Source: a virus. From it: DNA of 52,805 bases. The first letter of the stretch is position 1. Every line of letters begins with the position of its first letter. The notes beneath the pieces are model-generated. The model was not told the origin of the DNA and ran no database searches. It saw nothing but the letters and a program-made list of their open reading frames with translations. The stretch spans positions 1-52,805 of the IMG/VR virus record IMGVR_UViG_3300034375_013195. The stretch is one strand, 5' to 3'. The position numbers and the translations under genes were made by a program. Below are positions 32,300 to 39,179 of the stretch, in pieces.

Positions 32300-32506
32300 T
32301 TAAATAAAATCTTCTAAATCCTTTGTTACCTGGAAAAGTAGCTGCCTTTTACCATCAATCATCTTCCTTTCATTTGCGGCCTCTTCTGCATCATTGTAAA
32401 TGGATAGTTCGCCCCTTCTTATTTTTCGGATTTCTTCTGTCAAATCATTGATTTGTTTATCAAATTCTTGAACCCTCTTTTGGTATTTTTCAATTAGTTT
32501 TTCCAT
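32300..32506 (-). CDS. Small coiled-coil protein, 68 residues
   Basis: MEKLIEKYQKRVQEFDKQINDL then EEIRKIRRGEL, and later KQRQLLFQVTKDLEDFI-like segments: a long amphipathic helix with heptad spacing. Unrecognised. It lies just downstream of the 79-residue gene. Confidence 0.6.
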   Translation of the reverse strand: MEKLIEKYQKRVQEFDKQINDLTEEIRKIRRGELSIYNDAEEAANERKMIDGKRQLLFQVTKDLEDFI

Positions 32507-32539
32507 GATTTCCGTTTTGTTTTAATTGGTTGGCAAGGT

Positions 32540-32779
32540 TTAAGCCTTTGTTCTTTTTACCACCCCTCCCCAAAATTTTTCAAACTCATAAAATGGAGGA
32601 AGGTTTTTTGTGGTCGCTATTTTGTTGAATAGCAAAATATCATCATGAATAATTTCTTCATGATCATCCCATCCTTGGTCATCTGCTGGATGGATAGAGG
32701 GGTTTGCCTTTTGATTTATTATTGATAAGCCAATAAAGTGTAATGTTCTTTTTACTTCTGTTTCGGTGAAATTTTTCAT
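32540..32779 (-). CDS. 79-residue protein, full copy
   Basis: MKNFTETEVKRTLHFIGLS, an acidic middle (DDQGWDDHEEIIHDDI) and a C-terminal half (LPPFYEFEKFWGGVVKRTKA). Family not recognised. It is the gene present, in part, at window start, and its promoter/leader and first 52 codons form the repeat. Only its upstream neighbours differ. This makes it the joint between elements A and B. Confidence 0.65.
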   Translation of the reverse strand: MKNFTETEVKRTLHFIGLSIINQKANPSIHPADDQGWDDHEEIIHDDILLFNKIATTKNLPPFYEFEKFWGGVVKRTKA

Positions 32780-32813
32780 GATTTTTAGTTTGTAGTGTTA
32801 TTAAAATAGGAAG
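32624..32813. repeat. Direct repeat, right copy
   Basis: Matches 1-190 with five mismatches in a six-base block; the first 126 bases are identical. It covers part of the 79-residue gene and its leader. Confidence 0.95.
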
Positions 32814-32816
32814 CCC

Positions 32817-33002
32817 TTACGAGCTTTTAGTTTCTAAATATCTTTTTATTGCTTGCTGAATAACTGCGATAGCATTGATGCCATGTGCGTAGCTACCATC
32901 ACCCTTTTTGTAGTTGATGAAACAATGAAGCTGCATATCTTCCAGCCTGACTATTTCAACCTTATTTTGCTCACAGAAATTTGTAATTTCTTTTAGTGTC
33001 AT
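32817..33002 (-). CDS. Small protein, 61 residues
   Basis: MTLKEITNFCEQNKVEIVRLED, then HCFINYKKGDGSYAHGINAIAVIQQAIKRYLE. The start at 33002 gives 61 residues; the frame stays open upstream to 33110 but overlaps the next gene. Strand-helix pattern, unrecognised. Confidence 0.55.
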   Translation of the reverse strand: MTLKEITNFCEQNKVEIVRLEDMQLHCFINYKKGDGSYAHGINAIAVIQQAIKRYLETKSS

Positions 33003-33021
33003 TGTTCTGTTTTTAGGAAGG

Positions 33022-33936
33022 TTAAAAAATAGAAAGTTGCTGATTGTCGTATTCTGTTGAATCCTGGCGAAATATCTCGTTTTCGGTTTCGCTTTTTTCT
33101 GATAGGTCATTTATGCCACAAAACCCGTTGCAATCAATTAGCGGCTTTGGGGGCTTATTAATCCCCTTCATATCAAACAGGCATTTGTGATTTGGATAAT
33201 TTGGATTAGGAAGTAAAAACACATTCCACATACCTGACTGCTTTGCCGCTTTTGATTGGTCTTTATTTATGGTAACTGGCTTCCCTTTTAGTTCAGATAT
33301 TTTATGCTCAATAATCCCCATTATTAAGTAACCCCAAGGATTGATTTTAGAGAATAAATACCAATAGGAAAGTCCACCTTGAACACAACCTGTCTGCAAA
33401 CAATTATTGTTGTGTAAACCTAATTTATAGGCTACGGGAATTTCTATTCCTGCATCCTCAACAAACTTTATGCAATCGGGCTTATCGTACCCGTACATCA
33501 AAAGAGGGTAAATAGCTTTCGCGTCTGGATAATTCAGAGACATTCCCGAAGCTCGATTAAATTCTTTTTTACCAAATTCATACCCAAATACCTGGTAATC
33601 ATAATTGTTTTCTTTCTGCCATTGCTTGCGAACGGCCCGTTTTAATTCACTAGAACAAATAGCGCCAAAGGCAAAATTCATTCCTTGGAATTTATACCAG
33701 ACATCAACAATGCTATCATATTTGGGGTTCCAAATCCTTTCGATTTTTACCCCATACCATTTTTCGCAATCTTTCAGAAATCTGTAAGTATCTTTATGTT
33801 CGTTTTTTGTGTCAATCATTATTACACGAACATTCTCTTTGCCAAATAGCTTGATTGCTAAATAGCAAGCAACCGCTGATGTAATACCACCAGACCACCA
33901 ACAAACAACAACCGTTTTATTTATACATTTAGTCAT
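33022..33936 (-). CDS. PAPS reductase-like PP-loop enzyme
   Basis: A 304-residue protein of the adenine-nucleotide alpha-hydrolase superfamily. The PP-loop motif SGGITS is at residues 15-20, and the FLKDCEKWYGVKIERIW and AICSSELKRAVRKQWQ segments match the PAPS-reductase/DndC-like group. Cysteines cluster later (NNCLQTGCVQGG, DCNGFCGIND) and could hold an iron-sulfur cluster, as in DndC. It may reduce a sulfur-adenylate or feed a DNA/tRNA modification; phage members of this family are usually unassigned. A methyltransferase occupies the equivalent upstream position in the other repeat copy, so the two genes look like alternative cassettes. CpG content is ordinary. Confidence 0.75.
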   Translation of the reverse strand: MTKCINKTVVVCWWSGGITSAVACYLAIKLFGKENVRVIMIDTKNEHKDTYRFLKDCEKWYGVKIERIWNPKYDSIVDVWYKFQGMNFAFGAICSSELKRAVRKQWQKENNYDYQVFGYEFGKKEFNRASGMSLNYPDAKAIYPLLMYGYDKPDCIKFVEDAGIEIPVAYKLGLHNNNCLQTGCVQGGLSYWYLFSKINPWGYLIMGIIEHKISELKGKPVTINKDQSKAAKQSGMWNVFLLPNPNYPNHKCLFDMKGINKPPKPLIDCNGFCGINDLSEKSETENEIFRQDSTEYDNQQLSIF

Positions 33937-33970
33937 AGTGTGTTACTTTTAGTCAAGGTTATTATTTGAG

Positions 33971-34192
33971 TTATTCATTTTCAAATACTAACATTTTCTC
34001 AAATGGATTAGGTAGCTCGCTTATCTCCGAATTATCGGCAGCGTCACGAAGTTGGCAGGGGATCCCAAAATCTTTGTCAGTAAGGATAAACCCCATACCA
34101 TCATGCCCAATTTCAAGGCCAATATCCTCTAAAAAATCTTCAAGCTTTTTAAGTTTCTTCGCTAGTGTGTGCGTTGGTAGTAGTCTTTTCAT
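33971..34192 (-). CDS. Small protein, 73 residues
   Basis: MKRLLPTHTLAKKLKKLEDFLED then GMGFILTDKDFGIPCQLRDAADNSE. A basic helix, then a mixed region with a Cys, acidic end. Unrecognised. It lies upstream of the PAPS reductase-like gene. Confidence 0.5.
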   Translation of the reverse strand: MKRLLPTHTLAKKLKKLEDFLEDIGLEIGHDGMGFILTDKDFGIPCQLRDAADNSEISELPNPFEKMLVFENE

Positions 34193-34229
34193 AGTGTTTT
34201 GTTTTAATTCCTAATGCAAGGTTGAAAAA

Positions 34230-34250
34230 GGGCGGATTACATACCGCCCT
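34230..34250 (-). terminator. Hairpin terminator
   Basis: AGGGCGG (34230-34236) and CCGCCCT (34244-34250) with a 7-nt loop, A5 on the left (T-run on the minus strand). It ends the operon of the 118-residue gene. Confidence 0.75.
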
Positions 34251-34335
34251 CATTCCTTTCTGAATTTTCCGGTGCTGCCTGCACTCGGTTGAACTTAATT
34301 TTGAAAGAACGTTGTATCTTTAGGGTAGCCTATTC

Positions 34336-34692
34336 TCAGACAGCTACCGCCTTCTTAGCATCTTCCAGGGCGCTGATATGGGCCTCGAAAAAGGCGCAAG
34401 CTTCCTCGGCTTCCTCAAAGCATATAGCAAATTTACCCATATCCATTAGGCCGCTGTGGGGCTGTATCTTCACGCATTTGAAATCGTGAGATCCGTACAC
34501 GCCCTGTGTCATTTCATAATGACCGATTACGATTCGGTCATAATAATCGTCCGTCCAGTCAACGGACACGCCAGATCGCTTTGCTTTCTGCTCGACACCA
34601 TCTACCACTTCCCACAGGAGGCGGTTTTCATGTCGGCTTTCTGCTTCGGGATCTCTGTCATCGTATCGGGGGTCGTTGCTGTAATATACCAT
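34336..34692 (-). CDS. Hypothetical protein, 118 residues
   Basis: MVYYSNDPRYDDRDPEAESRHEN, then EQKAKRSGVSVDWTDDYYDRIVIGHYEMT, then a helical C-terminus (CFEEAEEACAFFEAHISALEDAKKAVAV). Acidic and polar, unrecognised. Upstream there are TTTGCAAA boxes shared by other element B promoters. CpG content is ordinary. Confidence 0.55.
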   Translation of the reverse strand: MVYYSNDPRYDDRDPEAESRHENRLLWEVVDGVEQKAKRSGVSVDWTDDYYDRIVIGHYEMTQGVYGSHDFKCVKIQPHSGLMDMGKFAICFEEAEEACAFFEAHISALEDAKKAVAV

Positions 34693-34742
34693 ACTATTGC
34701 TTAATGTTTAACTTACCTGCAAATAAATACATTTTGCCCATT

Positions 34743-34771
34743 TTTGCAAATTTTTATTAAACTTTTGCAAA
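34743..34771 (-). promoter_or_regulatory. Two TTTGCAAA boxes, likely promoter
   Basis: TTTGCAAA occurs at 34743-34750 and 34764-34771 upstream of the 118-residue gene. The same word precedes the 178-residue gene and the plus-strand gene at 48918. Confidence 0.45.
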
Positions 34772-34782
34772 TTTCGTGCAAT

Positions 34783-34811
34783 AAAAAAGCCTAGCGTAAT
34801 GCCAAGCTTAG
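34783..34811 (-). terminator. Terminator after the nuclease-like gene
   Basis: AAGCCTAGC / GCCAAGCTT (34787-34809), an imperfect hairpin with two mismatches, followed on the minus strand by TTTTTT. It overlaps the stop of the MmcB-like gene. Confidence 0.6.
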
Positions 34812-35276
34812 CTTGCTATATCGTTTATCTAGCTTCTGTGTGACTCTCAGTAGTACCTTGTCCCTCTGCGGCCTTCTCTGGATGCGTTTAGGCTCTTTCT
34901 TGCGCCTAACTGTCCCGTCCTGGTATATCCATAGCAGCCCAGCATACTTAGGACATTCTGAGGGCTGTATGAGGCCCGCAGGACAGGCGTAGTAGAAAAA
35001 GTTAGCCGGGTACTTACCCCTCTTTATCATTCGGTGCTTACGCTTCCGAATATCCCTAGCAAAATCGCCCCGGCTAATCTTAACCTCTACATCAATAACG
35101 TTCTTTACCTTTATGCTAAAAATATCAACCTCAACCCCTCGCACGATATACACATTTGGTATAACTGCCCAGTGGCCCTGACCTCTCAAATATTTACAAA
35201 CTATCTCTGTAACTCGCTTGGTGTCGAGTTCCACCCTTCGAGGTGTTCCAAATAGTCGGTAGATATATCCAAACAT
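34791..35276 (-). CDS. MmcB/PD-(D/E)XK-like nuclease
   Basis: A 161-residue protein. The core VEVDIFSIKVKNVIDVEVKISRGDFARDIRKRKHRMI has the E-x-D ... E-x-K arrangement of PD-(D/E)XK nucleases and matches MmcB-type DNA-repair proteins, in which EVK.S..DF..D.. is the signature. The segment WIYQDGTVRRKKEPKRIQRRPQRD is very basic, consistent with DNA contact. It would cleave or repair DNA; the substrate is unknown. It overlaps the upstream gene by 76 bp. Confidence 0.6.
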   Translation of the reverse strand: MFGYIYRLFGTPRRVELDTKRVTEIVCKYLRGQGHWAVIPNVYIVRGVEVDIFSIKVKNVIDVEVKISRGDFARDIRKRKHRMIKRGKYPANFFYYACPAGLIQPSECPKYAGLLWIYQDGTVRRKKEPKRIQRRPQRDKVLLRVTQKLDKRYSKLSLALR

Positions 35277-35515
35277 GGCTCAGGGAATTGGCTTTTTATT
35301 TCTTCGATGTGTTGTTGGTACATTTCTTCGAGGTCATCTATTAGTTCGTAAATGGCTTCGGCCTTCGCTTGCAGTATCATCTTTCCTTTCTTGTTCTTGT
35401 GTTCGGCTGCATACTCTGTAAAAGCATTCGCCCGGTCTAGCATCCGGCTTTTCATGCCGCCCCACACTCTCCCCTTCCCCTCAATTAAGAGACGGCTTAA
35501 TATCTGGTTTATCAT
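35201..35515 (-). CDS. Hypothetical protein, 104 residues
   Basis: MINQILSRLLIEGKGRVWGGMKSRMLD then helical ALKEYAAEHKNKKGKMILQAKAEAIYELIDDLEEMYQQHIEEIK-type region, ending SPSELQR. Mainly helical with a basic half. Its end overlaps the next gene, and its start overlaps the upstream gene's end. Unrecognised. Confidence 0.5.
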   Translation of the reverse strand: MINQILSRLLIEGKGRVWGGMKSRMLDRANAFTEYAAEHKNKKGKMILQAKAEAIYELIDDLEEMYQQHIEEIKSQFPEPCLDISTDYLEHLEGWNSTPSELQR

Positions 35516-36017
35516 ATTTATCCTTGAAGTAATAAGCGAAATTTTTAGGCTTACTTAGATCTTGCTCCTCGCCAGGATCGCCCACGCTTTTTAGTTTCTC
35601 ATTCTCCCACAAAAACACCTCAATATCACCCTTTGCCTCTGGGCCATAGATTAGCCCGAAAAGATCTAGTAAGAAGGCTTCGTAATGGTCATTTAGATTA
35701 ATTATGTCAATACCATAATCATATAGGTCATTCCAATCCCTATTAACTGTTAGTAATCTCCATCTTTTAAAGAAGCTTTCCCATTCATCAACAAAGCGAT
35801 TATTTCTTTGTCTAATATCTAGCTTCGCCCAAGTTTCTGGCTGAAATAATACACCCATAACCATCGCACCAAATAGGCTTAGTAATCGCTTGCTTTCTGT
35901 TAGCACCCCTGTTATATCCAGTCCAAGTCTACGGATGGCTATTTGCTGCATTTGACCATCGTTAAAATCATCAAGGGCTGACCATATAGGGCAATGTATT
36001 TCTTCGTGCTGTGCCAT
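35481..36017 (-). CDS. Hypothetical protein, 178 residues
   Basis: MAQHEEIHCPIWSALDDFNDGQMQQIAIRRLGLDITGVL, then helical middle parts (DIRQRNNRFVDEWESFFKRWRLLTV), and an acidic end (VGDPGEEQDLSKPKNFAYYFKDKYDKPDIKPSLN). Soluble; unrecognised. Promoter-like motif upstream at 36031-36051. It ends by overlapping the 104-residue gene. Confidence 0.5.
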   Translation of the reverse strand: MAQHEEIHCPIWSALDDFNDGQMQQIAIRRLGLDITGVLTESKRLLSLFGAMVMGVLFQPETWAKLDIRQRNNRFVDEWESFFKRWRLLTVNRDWNDLYDYGIDIINLNDHYEAFLLDLFGLIYGPEAKGDIEVFLWENEKLKSVGDPGEEQDLSKPKNFAYYFKDKYDKPDIKPSLN

Positions 36018-36030
36018 ACGTAAAAATACG

Positions 36031-36051
36031 TAAAATTATCTGTTTTGCAAA
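36031..36051 (-). promoter_or_regulatory. Promoter-like TTTGCAAA with TAATTTTA
   Basis: On the minus strand the sequence reads TTTGCAAA, then a short gap, then GATAATTTTA. The plus-strand site at 48889-48909 has the same two parts with similar spacing, which supports a shared promoter or operator type. Confidence 0.55.
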
Positions 36052-36088
36052 TTTTACAAATAATGTTGCAAATATTATGCAAAAGATA

Positions 36089-36120
36089 AAGCCGCTGTAC
36101 CAATTAAGGCGCAGCGGCTT
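36089..36120 (-). terminator. Hairpin terminator
   Basis: AAGCCGCTG and CAGCGGCTT (36089-36097, 36112-36120) are perfect 9-bp arms with a 14-nt loop. A T-run on the minus strand is weak (ATCTTTTGC). Confidence 0.7.
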
Positions 36121-36143
36121 ATTCCCTCTGTTTTAGGCAAGCG

Positions 36144-36221
36144 TTACTTCACTACCTTTTTCCAGGTTCCTTCTGATGAATCAATGTAGATATAGGTTCC
36201 TCTCGGCAGCGCTTTGATATT
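36144..36221 (-). other. In-frame continuation past a TGA
   Basis: Immediately after the TGA that ends the 203-residue fibre gene, the same reading frame continues 25 codons as NIKALPRGTYIYIDSSEGTWKK... to a TAA. The wording resembles a C-terminal fibre end. It could be a read-through extension, a decayed C-terminus (pseudogenic tail), or a fibre end moved after a point mutation. No ATG opens it in frame. Confidence 0.4.
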
Positions 36222-36833
36222 TCATGATCTATAAAAAATATTGATGTAAAGTATATCATCCACCGCAGGAGTTACACCGCTTGGTGGATAGTATTGAATT
36301 GTACCGTCAGTGTTTATCTTAATCGTGGCAATATGGTAAGTGCCAGCGCTATCGTCATAGTAGCTGATAGGCTTAATAACCGCCCCCGAAGGTCTTCGAG
36401 CTGGTGGTATAGGGTCGATATCAACGATCGTATTGCCGGTATACCCTGTCGAATTAGTTAGCGCTTGACTAATTAACATTAACTCCCCATCAAAAAAGTA
36501 GACAATAGCCGCAGCGCTCCAATCTGCCGAGCTGTCAAACGTCCCGGCGATGAAATTCACATTAGATCCGCTTATCGCATCATCGACGTACTTCTTGGTA
36601 GCCGCATCGTAATTACTGGTCGGTGTTGCAAGTCCTGTAATCTTATTACTTCCTGCTGCTAGGCTAGTAGTCATTGGGTTAGTAACCCCGCCCCCTGTCC
36701 ACTCCGTGATAGTCCCATCATTGTCATACCATATTTTAGGGGGGGTTACATTCATCTGCCATGCGTATGTACACCCTGAAGGGATGCTTACTGGCTTCCT
36801 GTCTACCTTATATATTTTCTCGTATTCTGCCAT
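36222..36833 (-). CDS. Tail fibre protein, 203 residues
   Basis: The N-terminal ~50 residues (MAEYEKIYKVDRKPVSIPSGCTYAWQMN, then KIWYDNDGTITEWTGGG) are almost identical to those of the gene at 38559-39179. The C-terminal part differs, with a NYDAATKKYVDDAISGS segment common in phage fibre (chaperone-like) proteins and strand-rich end parts. Identical N-terminus and different C-terminus is the mark of fibres anchored the same way but binding different receptors. A second reading frame part continues past its TGA stop. Confidence 0.65.
   Translation of the reverse strand: MAEYEKIYKVDRKPVSIPSGCTYAWQMNVTPPKIWYDNDGTITEWTGGGVTNPMTTSLAAGSNKITGLATPTSNYDAATKKYVDDAISGSNVNFIAGTFDSSADWSAAAIVYFFDGELMLISQALTNSTGYTGNTIVDIDPIPPARRPSGAVIKPISYYDDSAGTYHIATIKINTDGTIQYYPPSGVTPAVDDILYINIFYRS
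36688..36833. repeat. Repeated fibre N-terminus, copy 1
   Basis: This 146-bp stretch matches 39034-39179 with only a few mismatches; it encodes the shared fibre N-terminus. Confidence 0.9.
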
Positions 36834-36838
36834 TTCTC

Positions 36839-37012
36839 TTACTCATTATGTTTTATTCTTAACTTATTTGTCGTCATAGTCTGGCGTGACTCCGCTTGGT
36901 GTCCAGTTAATTTCATGATTAGCCCTGATATAGCCTTATACATCTTTTTTGTCACCTCTTCCTGAGATGATGTGATAAATACCAGATACTCTCCTACCTT
37001 GATCTGATTCAT
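36839..37012 (-). CDS. 57-residue protein between fibre genes
   Basis: An ATG at 37012 encodes MNQIKVGEYLVFITSSQEEVTKKMY, then AISGLIMKLTGHQAESRQ, to a TAA at 36839. It has a helical middle; unrecognised. The start overlaps the end of the LamG gene (TAG-C-ATG) and the end lies 5 bp before the fibre start. A chaperone or small fibre-associated protein is possible by position. Confidence 0.5.
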   Translation of the reverse strand: MNQIKVGEYLVFITSSQEEVTKKMYKAISGLIMKLTGHQAESRQTMTTNKLRIKHNE

Positions 37013-37013
37013 G

Positions 37014-38111
37014 CTAAAATATGGAGGTTTTAGCGGTAAAGGTGTCTGCCGTTGGCTGTGCTTCTTCGCTTCCTACGGTGTAGAATGTTGATGGGGAGTT
37101 TTGGTTATTGTAATCAGTAACAATATAGTCGTCGCTTAATAATGCGTCAAAAACCCGAAACTCATCAAGTTTAATATCCGCATACCTCGGATTCCCATTC
37201 GCACCATCCCTGCCTTTAAACATTGAGTTAGTAAAAGAGGTTATTCCGTGTGTGTAGCCTACTGTACCACTGCTCACCCCATCCTTATAACATTCCAAGG
37301 TTGAAGTGTCATCATGTTTTAATACAATATGATGCCAATTTGTATCCGTAATAGTTGGTCCTAACGGCACGTTCCTCCAGCCCCCCGAATAGCAATTAAA
37401 AACTAACTCTGCATTGCTGCCAGAAGACCCGTTATCCAACATCATAGACCATTGTTGTTTGTCTCCCCCGGCACTATTCCTTTTTGAAAAAATAAATTCG
37501 GCAGAAGACAGTGTGCTACTATTATTCCTTTTTAACCAAAAGCTAAAAGTAAAGTCTCCCGTCAGGTTGTTAAGAACACTAACGTCTGTGCCTGAATTGA
37601 AGTAATCATTTGTCCCATCAAAATCAGAGCCATTGCCAGATAATGCCCCCTCAACACTTGTTGGGCCAGTCCTGGTCAAGCTTATGCCATTGGATGACGA
37701 ATCTACAATATTTCCGCTTGTTTCTTCATGATGCCACGCTCCAATCACATTATCAGTCCACACATTTTCGCTTCCATAGGTATCTGTTGCAGCATAAGCA
37801 CTAGCACTAGGATTACCGTAGTAAATCTTAAAACTTGTGTCAGAACTAGATGATAAGAAATTAGCCTTAAAATGTAGCTCCCCCGTTTTGGCGCTTGTGT
37901 CAATCGCTACTATCTCAAAAGCACATTCTGTAGTCCCGTCTGCCCTGGTAATCCTGATGTCTGCCCCTGCACTATCTACATTTGTGAAGAAGCTTTCAGG
38001 CATCTCAGATAGATCTACATAAACAGGGAAGTCAGATACATCTCCATTTACTTGAGTATTATCTACTGTGATCTCTACCCTATAGTCCCAGTCTGTGTCA
38101 TACCAACTCAT
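37014..38111 (-). CDS. LamG/DUF2341 tail adhesin
   Basis: A 365-residue protein. Residues ~1-110 match DUF2341 (WYDTDWDYRVEITVDNTQ, then FPVYVDLSEMP, then FKIYYGNPSAS), and residues ~130-345 a laminin-G/concanavalin A-like jelly roll (AWHHEETSGNIVDSSSNG, FDGTNDYFNSG, DFTFSFWLKRN, NWHHIVLKHD). Such domains bind sugars on cell surfaces. In this tail cluster it is probably a receptor-binding or accessory adhesin. It overlaps the upstream gene (TAATG). Confidence 0.75.
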   Translation of the reverse strand: MSWYDTDWDYRVEITVDNTQVNGDVSDFPVYVDLSEMPESFFTNVDSAGADIRITRADGTTECAFEIVAIDTSAKTGELHFKANFLSSSSDTSFKIYYGNPSASAYAATDTYGSENVWTDNVIGAWHHEETSGNIVDSSSNGISLTRTGPTSVEGALSGNGSDFDGTNDYFNSGTDVSVLNNLTGDFTFSFWLKRNNSSTLSSAEFIFSKRNSAGGDKQQWSMMLDNGSSGSNAELVFNCYSGGWRNVPLGPTITDTNWHHIVLKHDDTSTLECYKDGVSSGTVGYTHGITSFTNSMFKGRDGANGNPRYADIKLDEFRVFDALLSDDYIVTDYNNQNSPSTFYTVGSEEAQPTADTFTAKTSIF

Positions 38112-38554
38112 TAGACATAGTCTTTAATCTGCCATGTGCTTCCAGCAAGCTGAATGTATTTTTTTATTGATTCCTTATTCGCTCCTGCATTCTGATAGAC
38201 AGTAACCAAGGCAAACTGTACCTGCTCATCTACTTCATCAATTTTGTATTTTGTATATCCTGCAAGCTTGAGTTGTTGTTCTACTTGCTGCTCAAATACT
38301 TCAGGAATCTCTGATTCCTTCCATGCAGATTCATTTTGCTGCCCAGGTCGCAGAATGAATACTTTTATTGTGCTTTTACTTGTCCTTCTTCGTAGCCTGA
38401 TAAGGAGATTAATCTGCCAGGTCTGAAAATTTACATTTACCTCACTGAGAGGGTCAGTAAGGTTTTTAGATAGGTTTTCTACTCTTTCGGTAGTAAGTCG
38501 AGTTACTCCTGCGAGTGTGTCTATTTCTGTGAGAATATCTTGAAAAGTTGCCAT
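38111..38554 (-). CDS. Tail-cluster hypothetical protein, 147 residues
   Basis: MATFQDILTEIDTLAGVTRLTTERVENLSKNL, then a beta-rich middle (FQTWQINLLIRLRRRTSKSTIKVFILRPGQ) and a helical end (ESIKKYIQLAGSTW). Unrecognised; position among fibre genes suggests a tail role. Confidence 0.5.
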   Translation of the reverse strand: MATFQDILTEIDTLAGVTRLTTERVENLSKNLTDPLSEVNVNFQTWQINLLIRLRRRTSKSTIKVFILRPGQQNESAWKESEIPEVFEQQVEQQLKLAGYTKYKIDEVDEQVQFALVTVYQNAGANKESIKKYIQLAGSTWQIKDYV

Positions 38555-38558
38555 ATTT

Positions 38559-39179
38559 TTATTCGAAAATTAAGTTAACTATTAAGCCCTTTGGGGTTGT
38601 GGTAAAAGTTGAAGCACCTATCTGTAGCTCTAGTCTATCATTTGTGACTACATCATCTGCCGCTGTATTGATTGAGCCTGTAGATGAGTCTATTCCTCCT
38701 GCTGCTATAGTCAAGTTTGCAGAGAGCATATTTGCGGTGTCTGTTCTATTGTATAGCATCGCGTTGGTGCTGTCTCCTGCTCCTGCTACATCATGATGGT
38801 ACGTGATTTCTATCAAATCCATGCCTGTAAAAAGGGAAGGAATAGGCCCTATTTTGTAATCAGTAGAGACAGTGATGTCTGTTGCTGCATCAACAAGTCT
38901 CACCATCAACCCTTTTTGTTTGGTGATAGCAGGCAGTTCTGCAACGGGAACAAGTGCCGATCCATCTAGGGAAGCATATCCAGATGCTGCGCTTTTTTCA
39001 GATAGAAGCTGATATGTGCCTGGTGCAACTCCCCCGCCCCCTGTCCACTCCGTGATAGTCCCATCATTGTCATACCATATCTTAGGAGGGGTTACATTCA
39101 TCTGCCATGCGTATGTACACCCTGAAGGGATGCTCGCTGGCTTCCTGTCTACCTTATATATTTTCTCGTATTCTGCCAT
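38559..39179 (-). CDS. Second tail fibre with shared N-terminus
   Basis: About 206 residues; the start is taken at 39179 (MAEYEKIYKVDRKPASIPSG), because the codon further upstream is TTG. It carries the same N-terminal ~50 residues as the gene at 36222-36833, then its own C-terminal region (STDYKIGPIPSLFTGMDLIEITY..., DRLELQIGASTFTT). The start overlaps the upstream stop (TGATG). Confidence 0.65.
   Translation of the reverse strand: MAEYEKIYKVDRKPASIPSGCTYAWQMNVTPPKIWYDNDGTITEWTGGGGVAPGTYQLLSEKSAASGYASLDGSALVPVAELPAITKQKGLMVRLVDAATDITVSTDYKIGPIPSLFTGMDLIEITYHHDVAGAGDSTNAMLYNRTDTANMLSANLTIAAGGIDSSTGSINTAADDVVTNDRLELQIGASTFTTTPKGLIVNLIFE
39034..39179. repeat. Repeated fibre N-terminus, copy 2
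   Basis: Matches 36688-36833 and includes the ATG and 145 bases of coding sequence. Confidence 0.9.

Noticed and set aside
1-32813. Prophage attachment sites at the 126-bp repeats
   Set aside because: No integrase or recombinase is present, and the repeat lies inside a phage gene; a shared gene explains it better.
36144-39179. Diversity-generating retroelement, suggested by repeated fibre sequences
   Set aside because: No reverse transcriptase, and the repeats are near-identical N-termini, not adenine-substituted C-terminal variable regions.
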